64,000 nucleotides of DNA from Rhyzopertha dominica (Eukaryota > Arthropoda > Insecta > Coleoptera > Bostrichidae). The notes below the pieces were generated by a model. It did not search any database. It had not been told where the DNA came from and saw nothing but the letters and a program-made list of their open reading frames with translations. The stretch's first letter is position 1, and every line of letters starts with the position of its first letter. Both the position numbers and the translations under genes were made by a program. Positions 22,877-33,453 of the stretch are shown here, piece after piece. Location of the stretch: contig QCXZ01000137.1 in assembly GCA_025024175.1 (NCBI GenBank), forward strand, positions 60,724,911 to 60,788,910. Reading direction: 5' to 3'.

Positions 22877-23540
22877 GGGTATTTCAGTGAAGTAAAAATT
22901 ACGTAATTCAATATAATTTCGTTACTAATTGTAACATATGCAAATAATTCCATATTTTGGTTAGCATAAAAAATGTATTTAAGTACGTGAATATTCAAGT
23001 CAAAGTTGAACTATTTTAAAACGCCCTCCAAAGAATGTGACGACTTAACTGAAAACGGAAATATGCAACTTGGCAACAGTGTTACTTTGCATTCCTTTGC
23101 GTCTGTCAAATCACGGTCTGATGTCAGGCGTCAGACAAGCTGATTGTAAACACACGTGGTTTTCTAAACGTTATCATTTTGTGTCGGTGTTGGATTTGTT
23201 GTGTTTATGTTTGATGATGCTTAATTAACTCAAGAACAACGAACGATAAACAAAAAAAAACAAACAACACATATAAAACGCGTTTACGGATGATTTAAGC
23301 TCAGCTGTCACTGTACTGTCAGTGGTCAGCTGTACACGATGTTGCTACTTACTCCGATTGTTGTTTATCCCTCTCTTTTCAACACGGTACAACCTGATTG
23401 TTCATCGTCACAACGGAATTCCTTAATTTATATTAATTAATAACTAAGGTTCTAGGCAATATTGGAAGAAATTAAAAAAACACGGTCTTATTTCAATTGG
23501 ATCGTTCGGAATGTATAATAAAAAAAACGCTGAAATATCC
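22877..23540 (+). mobile_element. Inverted-repeat element, family GGGTATTTCAG, copy 2
   Basis: 664 bp, the longer copy of the element at 7206-7838. Ends GGGTATTTCAGTG (left) and CGCTGAAATATCC (right) form an imperfect inverted repeat of about 13 bp. It carries a segment around 23157-23200 that copy 1 lacks. No protein is encoded, and no certain target duplication is visible. It sits immediately after a retroelement scrap. Confidence 0.78.
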
Positions 23541-24614
23541 AATTAGTTAATCAAGTGGGATTAACTGGAAGAAGCTAAACCAGGTGATAGTAGTAAACGA
23601 TTACCGTAGCCGAATCTCTAAGTTAATTAGTTTAATTATCTGTGTATCTTTTGACTCGGACACTTAAGGGCTGTAAATGCAGAGACCTAAATTGCCGATT
23701 GACCGATTATTTAGTGAGAATCGGTAATGCGTCGTCTAGTGGTAGCTTTACGCTCTACGACGTAAGTTGGTAGGTCGGTAAGTATAGATACCTGCATTGC
23801 CGATTACCCAATAATTGTTTGAGCCCATTGGAAACGTCNAGCAAGAAAAGAGCTCAGTGAAATAAAATTATTTGCTTTATGTTGAATACTTAATCTTTAC
23901 CATACACACTTTAGCTCAAAAGTTAACTACTTTACCACGCACTGTAGACAGACGCATCCACATAAAAATTTATTATGAGCAAAAAGAACGAGATAATAAA
24001 TAAATAAGTCAGTATTGTGTTACTGGGAATAAACGCTTATAACGGAATTTGCGAATATCCATTGATACTGGGAAACTAAAACGCCTTTATATTGTCTCTT
24101 GTTTTCTCAAGCACCATCAGCCATCAGTTTTGAAAGATTAGTACACATGGCGCCCCTGTCACTTTTGCTTTTGTATGTTGACGCTTCTTATTCATTGGAG
24201 AAATTTGTTATTTAGATGGATCTGGCGGTGGTGGTGGCGTTGAGTGCCATTAATTTGTCCGAGGTGGCGACTGTGGGAGCAATTTGAATTTTAAATCGCG
24301 GTGGTAAATGGAAATTTGGATGTGGTTGCTATTCAGGAGGCCGATAATTGCTTGCTGATAGCCGTTGCGCGGTGGGTGCCAGAGAGAAACATGGTAATTG
24401 CACCCTCGGACCGCGAGTTGGGGCCGAGTTGAATTAGAACGTTTAAATGGATTTTTATTCTAGAAGACATCGGAAGAGAGCCGTATTGTAATTCGATTCG
24501 TTGGAAAGTTATAATGCTCGATGTCGGATTGCGACCATGTCTTAAGAACACTCAGTTGCAGCAGAATAAGAATGTACAATACAAGAATGTAATACGCAGT
24601 ACTTATACTAACTC
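23541..24614. other. Non-coding stretch with short direct repeats and possible regulatory block
   Basis: At 23690-23815 two related ATTGCCGATT-containing segments flank a tRNA-like TCTAGTGGTAGC string, without the downstream B box a tRNA gene or SINE needs. At about 24200-24500 the sequence is GC-richer and holds several TAATT homeodomain-type cores (ATTAATTTG, GATAATTGC, GTAATTGCA, GTAATTCGA). No gene recognised. Confidence 0.4.
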
Positions 24615-24770
24615 AGTTATTTTATGAACAGTCTAGATTTTGAGTTACATATTACCGTAAAATCTATTGTAGTGATCGTTGAACCATTGCAGTATTTGAT
24701 ATTTTGTTTAACAACAACTGTTGATCGCAACGTTATTCAAATACCACTGACAAAACAGTACCTGGGGAAA

Positions 24771-24878
24771 CCAGATCTATGCTGTGTTGCCTACGTTGAA
24801 AGTATAGCTTTGCTGAGGAGCCTTTGTAAGCCGAAACGGCTGTCTATAAATTGTTCTGACGAAGGCTGCATGGCATTG
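24771..24878 (+). repeat. 108-bp direct repeat, copy 1
   Basis: Matches 25106-25213: CCAGAT(C/T)TATGC(T/C)GTGTTG near the start and AAGCCGAAAC(G/A)GCT in the middle. A forward frame 24624-24884 (86 codons) runs through this copy, but copy 2 does not keep it open. No family recognised. Confidence 0.7.
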
Positions 24879-25105
24879 ATATAACTTTATTATTATAATA
24901 TTTGAGAACTGCACTCTTTGCAAAAATCGTGGTTGGGGACCTCTGTCAGTTTTTTAAACGCCCGTAGCATAGTGGGCTACCATTCAGATTATAGGTTGCC
25001 CACAGAAACGAGTGGATAATGTCACTAATTGTCACCAGATGGCATGATATTACACACATTCTAATTCGCGCTAACACATCGCCTACCTTGGCGTATATAA
25101 GAGAA

Positions 25106-25213
25106 GCCAGATTTATGCCGTGTTGTCTGCGTTGCAACTATCTATAGCTGTGTTGATGAGACTTTATAAGCCGAAACAGCTCTCCATAGAATGTTTTGAC
25201 GCACGCTATATGA
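25106..25213 (+). repeat. 108-bp direct repeat, copy 2
   Basis: Second copy of 24771-24878, about 335 bp downstream. It is followed directly by CTAGAGTTAGGAATAATCGG, which resembles a hAT transposon terminus. Confidence 0.65.
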
Positions 25214-25310
25214 CTAGAGTTAGGAATAATCGGATGATGGAAGGAATCGGAATGTTCAGATTCCGAAGACGTTAATAATCGGAATATATTCAGAAATCGG
25301 AATAAAGTAA
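25212..25310 (+). repeat. Possible hAT terminus with ATCGGAAT microrepeats
   Basis: TAGAGTTAGGAATAATCGG followed by repeated AATCGGAAT-type motifs (25247, 25277 and 25297 regions) and one inverted ATTCCGA. Terminus plus subterminal short repeats is typical of hAT elements. I could not find the opposite end in the window, so this may be a truncated copy. Confidence 0.3.
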
Positions 25311-27479
25311 GCGACGGACGCGGACGGTTAGAATAGAATCGACACAGCGCGTCACCTTAGTTGGGTATCTTTCTCTTCCCCACGCGATTAAGTTGCAGCG
25401 AAACTTACTGTCTGTGGACGAACCGCTAACCGACAAGCGTTGAACCATAGTATTTTTCGTTAAAGTCGGTATTTATCTGTTTTTGATTTTCAAATATAAA
25501 CTTTGTGTTTATACTCTTCAACCTGAAGGATTGTCTCGCGTTGCCCTGTGCAGGAGGGTTAGCATGTACAATATTGCAATACCTATATTGCTTAGTAAGG
25601 TACATAAGTGTTGCGCAGAACTAAACTTGTAATTTTTTTTACTTACCAAAAATTGCATACTGCGTTATTATGCCATTTCTGTATTATGTATAAAAATTTT
25701 CAATGAGACCTTGTTATCGATGTTCAATTTTATTCTCGTATTATTTTCTGTAAACATTATTGAAATTAAAAGCTAACGTCTTGATAATAACGACAATGGT
25801 TATAATAAGTAGAAATTTAGATGGCAATGTCATCTGTCAGCATTACACAGACATGATGACAGAGCCACCTAGCTGCCTTAACGGGTACTACTTCCTAAAG
25901 AAAGTGACTTGACAGCAGCCCCCCACTTTTTTCTAAAATTAATTACCGGTATTTATGCCAAACATCAAGCCCTGCTTTGAACAAATATTACTAATAATAG
26001 GTGCGAGTAATGTGCGCGTCAGGAAAGAAGGTTGGCGTGGTGGGACATTTAAATCATTGGCGTGCCCGTCATTATTCATGGTAGCAATTTCAGGCTAGCG
26101 CGGGGAATAAATTTATTAACTCGGCACACCCATGCAGTTCGCTCTATTCAAATTGTGGACTGACTTCTTTCCTGGCGCACACTATACCTAGGTACATTAT
26201 TACCAATAAAGCAAAACAAGAGAAATTAAGCAAGTAAAAGAAAAAAAATAAGTTACGCATAATAGCCTAACACGACGGGACACGAAAGATCAAGGTCGAT
26301 ATCGAACTATCTTACACGTGGAGTGCAATCCTAATAAGTATTATTTTTTTAACGTTACCGGGAGTATCCAGCGATAGTACTGGCTAATCTTTACCAGACA
26401 ACTAAAAGTTTACTTTAACGACTTCAAAAGAAAATCAAGTTCACATTGGTAGACCGAAACTACAGTAAGCAAAAAATGCAAAGGGAAAAATGTTTATTAA
26501 CAACTCAACAAAAATACTCTCCTTTGTTGGATAATCTAACTTGTCAATCTTTCGTTTTCAGCACGGAGAATGGTAATTAGAATGTACTCCCTCTGGATTG
26601 TTTCTTTTCAAGCAGTACAAGTAAACCCAAACATAAAGAAGGAATTAATAAGAAAAAGGTGTGCGACCTTCTCAATCCAATGTGCTTTACTTCATCCTTT
26701 TTTTCGGTAGTTGTCGCACCCGAAAGAGAGGTGATAGCCAGATGTTATCCCCAGGTCAATTAGTCTTTCCCCCAGCCTCCTGAAATTCTAAACCTCGTGC
26801 TTACTTGATAGCCAATAGAGATTGAGTTAAACACGGATAACGTCTTTGGAAGTTTAAAAGCTTCAAAAATAGACATCTTGCAAAGTAAGACTTTAACAAC
26901 GCTTGAATAATCCAGCTTAACTTAACTTAATTGCAACAATCTCAAAACAATTATTCACTAATCACTTCGATCATAAGAGTCAAGAGACGCGTTACAGTTT
27001 AACATTATTTTACATCTGCGCAAAACTATGTTTCCAAAAACCGCATATAAGAAGAAGGTATTCAGATAGCCTATGGCAGCGCCTACCGGGTCATTTAACA
27101 GTACCTATATAAAGAAAACTTAAATACTCGCGTCTTAACAATTTTGATGAATAGTTGTTAGCACACGGTAGAAATGAATACGAGCTTTTGTTTCCAGAAA
27201 ATTCTAGTAGGTATACTGGCCGACATAAATAATTAAATTCAATAACGTGTTCTATTTGAACAAGTTTTGTTGTGTGTTGCTTTTTATTTAGATAAATATT
27301 GATCGGGATTTTGAGTCATATCTTTTATTTTATGTTTTTTTCCATTTAATAAAATAGGCGACAATTACACTTTAGAAGGCTGGTTGCATTGGCATTTCTA
27401 GAAATTCATTTGACGTAAGGGGGATCTACCTCGCAAAAAAAAACTCGGCTCTGGACTAGACCAAACATTTTTAACTACG
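25311..27479. other. Non-coding stretch, one short dispersed repeat
   Basis: No gene recognised. The segment at about 25815-25890 (GTAGAAATTTAGATGGCAATG ... GATGACAGAGCCACCTAGCTGCC) is related to 47236-47307 and is therefore part of an old dispersed repeat. The rest is AT-rich, with a GC-richer patch at 26020-26110. Confidence 0.45.
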
Positions 27480-27835
27480 TGCGGGATAAAAATGGGAAAC
27501 GTCAGCACTATCTTCTATTTCATTCCAATTAGTCACTAACTGAACTAATCCGCAAAAGTGCTATTTTGGTTTCAAATTGCGTAAACATCGCTATAGATTT
27601 TGCCACAGAAATTAAATATATTAATAGATTAGACATTTCTATATCTCCGTACATTGTCTGACTATAATTAGTTGAATATGTATTTAGACATTATGAGTTA
27701 TTTCGTTTCGAGGAAAGCGAATTTTTTGCAAAATATCTATGCAACTAACGTAAAATTTCGCAACGTAGAGACAAAATAAAGAATAATCTGTTTGATCGAA
27801 GCAGATATTACGCTTTTTGAGGACGCAGTTTGTAA
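27480..27835 (+). repeat. Dispersed repeat, copy 2 (related to 4291-4590)
   Basis: Shares GCGTAAACATCGCTATAGAT (27580 region) and flanking blocks with the copy near 4.4 kb. Ends are not defined. Confidence 0.55.
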
Positions 27836-29172
27836 CCAAAAATGATTAAAACCCAGCCGTATCTTATTAATAATATAGATAATAAAATAGTTAAGTGTTT
27901 TGATAAATACACGCAAATGGTTGTTACTAAATTGTTTTAGTTGAAAAACACTTCAGAAATTATTACAAAAAATTAACGGCAGTTTCATATGCTCCTTCGC
28001 CCATTTTTCTCATCTGCTTCTTTAACTTTCCGGATTACAGCATCCAGTAAATTTAATGCCAACAGTGTTCAATACACCCGACTTCGTCAGTCTCCAATTC
28101 GCGGAATCGATTTGGCTTTTTCATTATCCGTCGCAAAGCGTCAACAGAAGCAAAAAGCTCCCGTTCACGACCCCATTCCACATTGAAGGCTTCATCTATT
28201 CAGTCGAACAAAACATTTTCCGATTTTATAATTGTGTTTAAAGTTGAAACCCCCTTAAGTGCCGGGCTGCCGCCGCTACGGTCCGCCCATGTGGAACAGT
28301 TTAATAATCGAATTACGATGTTTGCATTCCGGGTACACTAGTGCGCGTGCCGCACAAGAGTTGATTATAAACAATTGACGTTTTAAAAGCGACCGAAGGA
28401 GAGGTCATTTTGATCGTAGGGGTAAATCGAACATTTAGGTAAAACAGTTAAAATCTATGGAGTTGAAATATTAACTATATTTTAGGTACACGCATACACG
28501 TAACTGAAGCGGGAAAACGTAAATTCCGTTTCCTATAGCGTTGTTGAATGTAATAGAATATTTAGTTTCTTGTGCTGGTTACAATAACAGTAATTACTTT
28601 GATCAATTTACAACTACCGTTGATTATACATGACTTACGTAAAGCATTTCTTCGTGATTAAGGATGTCTCTATATGTCTTACAAAATATGCAACCTTTTT
28701 CTGACTTTGGTCGTCGCCATGCCTTTTTTCAACCTTTTAAGTAAATATACAATTAATTTGTATTAGATCCTCCCTCGAAGCGATCATTGGCGAAAAAATC
28801 TAACTGCTTACTCATTTTAGACGTCACCAAGCATTTTGAGATTTAACGTGAACATGGGATAAATTCGTAGAAGGGCACTTAAATTTTAAGATAATGTTAT
28901 GTGGCACGGTTGCCGTTGTCTTTAAGAACATATTTCTGCTTTTTACAATTTTTTTATGTAAGGGTCCCTATTTAATGTAGTTGGTTATTTTAGTGTTCAA
29001 TATATAGTGAAATATTAGCGTAATCAGAATTAAGTACCTAAAGCACTAAACCGTAAGTATCTTAAGGGGAAAAGAAAATTAGCAATAGCCATTATATTCA
29101 TAATTACAAAATTTACATGCTAGAAATAAGTATCTATCTACGAATAACATTTTTAACAGGCGACAACTGAAA
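27836..29172. other. Non-coding stretch, no gene recognised
   Basis: Overlapping short forward frames at 27989-28241 have no recognisable similarity. A GC-richer patch at about 28250-28350 has no long frame. Confidence 0.45.
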
Positions 29173-29174
29173 TA

Positions 29175-29867
29175 CAGGGTATCTATAAATGATTCATGCA
29201 TCGAGGGCATTTATGGAAATTATCGATTAAATCAGTTTGCCTCCTCTCAGGAAAATGAACACAACTATTCCTTTGATGTATGCTTGTCGTCTGTCGATTA
29301 TTATTAAAGTATTCTAATATGGGAAAACGCGTAAGAGTTTGTAATTTCAACATATTTTGTAGTGTTTTGTGCGATAAGCAACTTTAAGGTTGCAGAAAGC
29401 TCACATTTCGGAGCTGGGGGGTGACACGGTTTCGTATAACTTTTAGGTTATGTATCGTATTTGTGAGGTTGTGGCTACAGTAAGCTTGTTAAATAATTGT
29501 ACTATGATGGACTGAAAGATGTTTTCTAGCCCACCGCAATGGTAAAATTCACAAACTAAGTGGTATTAACGTTATCTGCACTACACAAAGCTTCCACAGT
29601 GCAAGGGTGTAGACGTAGGGGCTACCACAAGCCCACTATACCAATTATTATTATTATTCCTTACCTTTGAAGTAAAAAAAACACGAATTGTTGGAAAAAC
29701 CATAAATTTCGTGACTGTAACTTGATCTGCAATCTTTAGTACTATTCGCGCTCATGATGTTCAGCGATCGCCGCGCTTATTGTAGCTTGGCAGCAGTTAT
29801 AAAAAGGCGGCACAAAAAATTCAGAAATCTACGCCGCCCGCGTTGCGTGAATCATTTATAGAAACTG
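29175..29867 (+). mobile_element. TA-flanked inverted-repeat element (CAGGGTATCTATAAATG), copy 1
   Basis: 693 bp. The left end CAGGGTATCTATAAATGATT and the right end are inverted repeats (right end read inward: CAGTTTCTATAAATGATT), extending about 27 bp with a 2-bp gap. TA lies immediately outside both ends (29173-29174 and 29868-29869), which fits a Tc1/mariner-type target duplication. No transposase is encoded, so it is a non-autonomous element. A second, internally deleted copy is at 44773-45130. Confidence 0.82.
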
Positions 29868-30128
29868 TACAAGGCTGCTACATTTACCTGTTTTCATATA
29901 TATTTATTATACCAAGATAATACAGTTGTTAAGGATTGTACAAAGATATTGGACATTAGGTTTGAATAAACAATATAGAACTAAATTTTCGGTTTCATTC
30001 GTTTTGGCGTGAATTTTGTGCGTTCCGTTACTAATCAAGCAAAAAGATTTACAGCATTGTGTTCTTGGCTCGTAAAACAATAGTAATTGTCTTTACCTAC
30101 GAGCACTACTGTAACTACTTAAAAACAA

Positions 30129-30305
30129 ACCGTCTGCGATCAATGTAAGATATCTATTACATACGGTAATAAAGTCGTACAGCTTGGTTAAAAAAATCGG
30201 TCAACGTTGCTAGGCGGTTGCAANGAAAATTGGACGATTTTTTTTACCAAACTGTGCGATTTTTTTACCGTACTTAATAGGTATCTTACATTGATCGCAG
30301 ACGGT
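30129..30305. mobile_element. 177-bp fold-back MITE
   Basis: The first about 31 bases (ACCGTCTGCGATCAATGTAA...) are the reverse complement of the last 31 (...TTACATTGATCGCAGACGGT) with essentially one mismatch. The inverted symmetry continues inward: TACGGTAATAAAGTCG and its counterpart pair, as do two AAAAAATCG blocks. The whole unit can therefore fold into one long hairpin. This is a classic MITE layout. Exact ends could extend a few bases further (AACA(A/C)ACCGTC). One N is at 30224. Confidence 0.85.
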
Positions 30306-30335
30306 GTGTTAAATATTTACAGTATTAGTGGTTGT

Positions 30336-30370
30336 AGGTAAAGTATAAAAAGTATAAAAAGTATAGAAAG
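30336..30370 (+). repeat. Short tandem repeat, AAAGTATAAA x3
   Basis: Three consecutive 10-bp units (AAAGTATAAA), the last one mutated to AGTATAGAAA. Confidence 0.75.
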
Positions 30371-31124
30371 CAGAAAAATTTAACCGATTTGTCTGTGTTT
30401 GCATAGCTGTTATAGTCCACAACACAGCAATTTTGTTTACTTACACGTAAAGAGCATACGTATTTGTCTGAACTCATGTTGATAACTGTAATTCCTCGAT
30501 CACTAGACATGCATAAATAAGAGAATTAGTTAAGTTAGGTTACGGTAATTGCAGCATACACTATACAGCTGACAGCAACCGTCAAGTTTCACGGATAGTG
30601 GCGCCACTTGAAAATTCGCTCAGCGCCTATACACCATGGTACCTAAAGGTAACTTTATACGTGTCGTTGAACTTGATTTTTGGTGCTGGGTGCATGTCAA
30701 ATTTGGATTAGGACTATGAAGGAAATTTACCATGATACCTAAAGTATAGGATATTAAATACTAATCTGTAGCGATGGGTTGCGCTCAAGAAGATCCATTT
30801 ATATAGGTTTTAATTAATACTTTACACTGTGTTTAAGTAGTTTCTTTGATTGCTGTCATCTCGTGCGTTATTTATTCTTTATTTAATGTATAAGGTTTGT
30901 TTAGATTCGTCCTAGTCGCACAAAAAAGCCTTCTTCAACTCGCCTAACACTGTTTGAGTACCTGTTAATATTAAGGAGAATTTTAAACATTCTATTATCT
31001 GTGACGACTTGAACCTATTAGAAAAAATTTAAATATTCATGGGATGACAAAGCGAAATAGCCAGACAATTTATAATTAAACACAAAGCCTATCAACATCG
31101 TAAAACTTTGTTTGATTTGGCAAT
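30371..31124. other. Non-coding stretch, no gene recognised
   Basis: AT-rich, with no recognisable coding or RNA gene. Confidence 0.5.
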
Positions 31125-31335
31125 TGATGACGCCATGGACGGCGGCACGCGCCTAAACGTCGATGTCTCTTCTGCATCGGACATCGGAGAGCGTCCCTGC
31201 GGCCGTACAGCCTGGGGTAGAGCATCTCCACCTCCTAGTTACCGGGCGCGTGCCGAACATACGTCCCACCGACGAGTGCTTTCCGATTCCCACACGCTGT
31301 TTCGAGTGGACGCGTATCTATGGCTGATGAGCTGG
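31125..31335. other. GC- and CpG-rich block, possible exon or promoter
   Basis: A sharply GC-rich segment in AT-rich surroundings, dense in CG dinucleotides (GGCGGCACGCGCC, CGGCCGTACAG, CGGGCGCGTGCCG). A forward frame covering 31108-31338 stays open through it (DAMDGGTRLNVDVSSASDI ... SPPPSYRARAEHTSH) and a GTAAAT follows its end, but the protein is unrecognised and open frames are expected in GC-rich DNA. It could be an exon, a promoter-type CpG island or a TE fragment. Confidence 0.35.
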
Positions 31336-31694
31336 TAAATGATCGTGAAATTATTTATGTATAGAATTACTCTAATTAGGGATGAGAGGAAATGAGCCGC
31401 ACTCGGAGCTTGTTTGGGATATTTGAATCCTATAGCGGCCATACCGGATGTTATTAAATTGGAACAGAAGCAAGCTGAGAATTTCGTAACAAAAGCATTG
31501 GCCTAAGGTAAGAGGTAAGGATGTTAAACTTACTTTATCTTAGGATTGTAGGTCGTAAAATTAGAACTTTTTATTTTCACAGTCAAGTAGAATTTAAAAA
31601 AAAATCGTTGAAGTATTTCACATTTATAAGTAACATGTCGTGGGTTTTAAGAAAATAATATTCATGTGTACTATATAGGTCACTGGAAGCCGGG

Positions 31695-32633
31695 CAGTGA
31701 TGGGCGTTTACGCGTAAATTATAATTTTCTACGTTACATGCGTAGAAAATGTAGAGAAAAGAACTTTGGCGTAGATTTTGAGTAGAAAATATAAAAAGAG
31801 CATATTATGGCTAAAATCTATGTAAAAATTGAAACTAGTATGTTTCTAATTTCCCTATTTGCTGGGTTCTCCATGAGTCAAATTTCTTAAAATTTTAATA
31901 TAATACTTTTTTATATATATTTTAGAAACTTGCATATCATATTTCAGTAAGTAGTTAAGGTATACAAACGGTTTTCTTACTACTTTGATACATAAAAGAC
32001 AAAGCATATGTTTACGAAGTCTTTCCTTCCACACCTATATTAGGTTGATTTTTTTTCCAAAGAAATGTATTTATATAACTAATTGGTCATCGTTACTTGC
32101 TCCTTTAGATCAATGTATCTAGTTCAGCAATAAGAACTGCTTGTATACCCTGTTGATCTGCTTTTAAAGAAGTTGCGATAAAATAACATGAAAAGCTTAT
32201 GAAATGTCTGTTTACAGAGAACAAAGAAAATAAAATCACAGTTTACAGTCATTAAGGAGTCCACCTGACCGACTGAGGTCTTCAGAGTGCTTTTGACAGC
32301 ACGCTTGTCCCGTTTAGTAGTCTTCTGGCTCTAAGGTATGCCCAAACACGTGATTGCTGTTTAGACATTTTTCTAATTAACTCCCATTACAAGGTAGTAT
32401 TTCTTTTGGTTAACAAGGATAAAAATAATAAAAATACAAAATAGTATTGGCAATTGAGACGTTTAGAGCAGTACTGGTAATGGACATCATTAAAAAACTA
32501 AATATTTCTAGATTTCTGTTTATCTACACAATCAATCCTATTTTCTATAGTAGAATTTCAAAGTAGAATATTACATAGTTTACGCGTAGATAATAGCGTA
32601 ATCTACATGATGTATTCTACGCCCCCATCACTG
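31695..32633 (+). mobile_element. hAT-type MITE, copy 1, with 8-bp duplication AAGCCGGG
   Basis: 939 bp between two perfect copies of AAGCCGGG (31687-31694 and 32634-32641). Ends are CAGTGATGGGCG on the left and CCCCCATCACTG on the right, with the CAGTG start typical of hAT elements. Inside each end are many short repeats of CTACG/CGTAG, GTAGAAAAT and the palindrome TTTACGCGTAAA, the usual subterminal transposase-binding layout. The centre is AT-rich with no transposase. A shorter relative is at 60802-61631. Confidence 0.92.
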
Positions 32634-32688
32634 AAGCCGGGGGATGCATGCGGTTCGTGTTTCATGTAGCTGGGGTGTAAAGGTTTAT

Positions 32689-33453
32689 TACTTCCACATC
32701 CAACGGATGCGAAAAAAATTTCCAAAAATTTTTATTTGCTCATTCGCTTTAAAATGGTCGAAAACGCAAAAAAAAGCAAAATTAGACAAAAAAATTCTTG
32801 TCTGTGTGTCTGTGGTTTTGTTTGTGGACACGATAACTTTCGAAAGACTTAATATATGAACTTGATATTTGGCAAACGCATAAATCTCAACNACCCAAAG
32901 CGACCTATTGTTTGTGGAATAAGTAGGGTATCGGTAAGGGGGCGAAATTGTGGGGTAACTACCCTTTTTGCAAAGTTTTTTTTCTTTTAAAAAGCGTAAA
33001 CAAAAGAAAACGGTTTTTCCTAAATATCTCCGAATATATTTAATATATTCAAAAAATGTAAATACCATCAGATATGAAATAAAATTTCTCATAAAAAGTG
33101 TCTTAGAAAATTTATTCAAAATTTTGACATTTTCAAAATATTTCCAAAAAACCTATTTTGGACCCTGCTCGTAAGATTTTTTTAATTTTTGGTATTATAT
33201 AGAAAATCAAAATTCTGATCAGAAAGCACTCTTGTAATTTTTTTGTTAAGTTAATAATTTTCGAGTTATTTGGATTTTAAAATTTATATATTTTTGCTAA
33301 TATCACGAGGACTGTTTGCCTTAGAAAAAATGTGTTGAGAGAAAAAATGCTCAAAACCTGATTACCTACTTACTAATCGTATACTATAAGAAATAAAAAC
33401 GTAAATGTCATTTGGACAATTGGATGTGAATGTATTGATTCAATTTGCTGCGG
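32689..33453 (+). repeat. TACTTCCACATCCAA repeat family, copy 1
   Basis: Forward copy starting TACTTCCACATCCAACGG; the other end, read inward, is TACATTCACATCCAATTG. Outside that end is TTGATTCAATTTGCTGCGG (33434-33453), a tail shared with the other copies. Internal landmarks shared with 59174-60030 and 60706-62367 include GTGGGGTAAGTAGGGTATCG-like, CTCCGAATATATTT-like and CCTGCTCGTAAGATT-like blocks. It begins 48 bp after the right duplication of the hAT MITE. No protein family recognised. Confidence 0.82.

Noticed and set aside
23725..23790. tRNA-like string TCTAGTGGTAGCTTTACGC
   Set aside because: Resembles an A box but there is no GGTTCGANNCC B box, no acceptor stem and no anticodon arm that pairs.
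32688..33119. 143-codon reverse frame
   Set aside because: It lies entirely inside repeat-family copy 1, is low complexity (K, F, I, Y), and is not preserved as one frame in the other copies.
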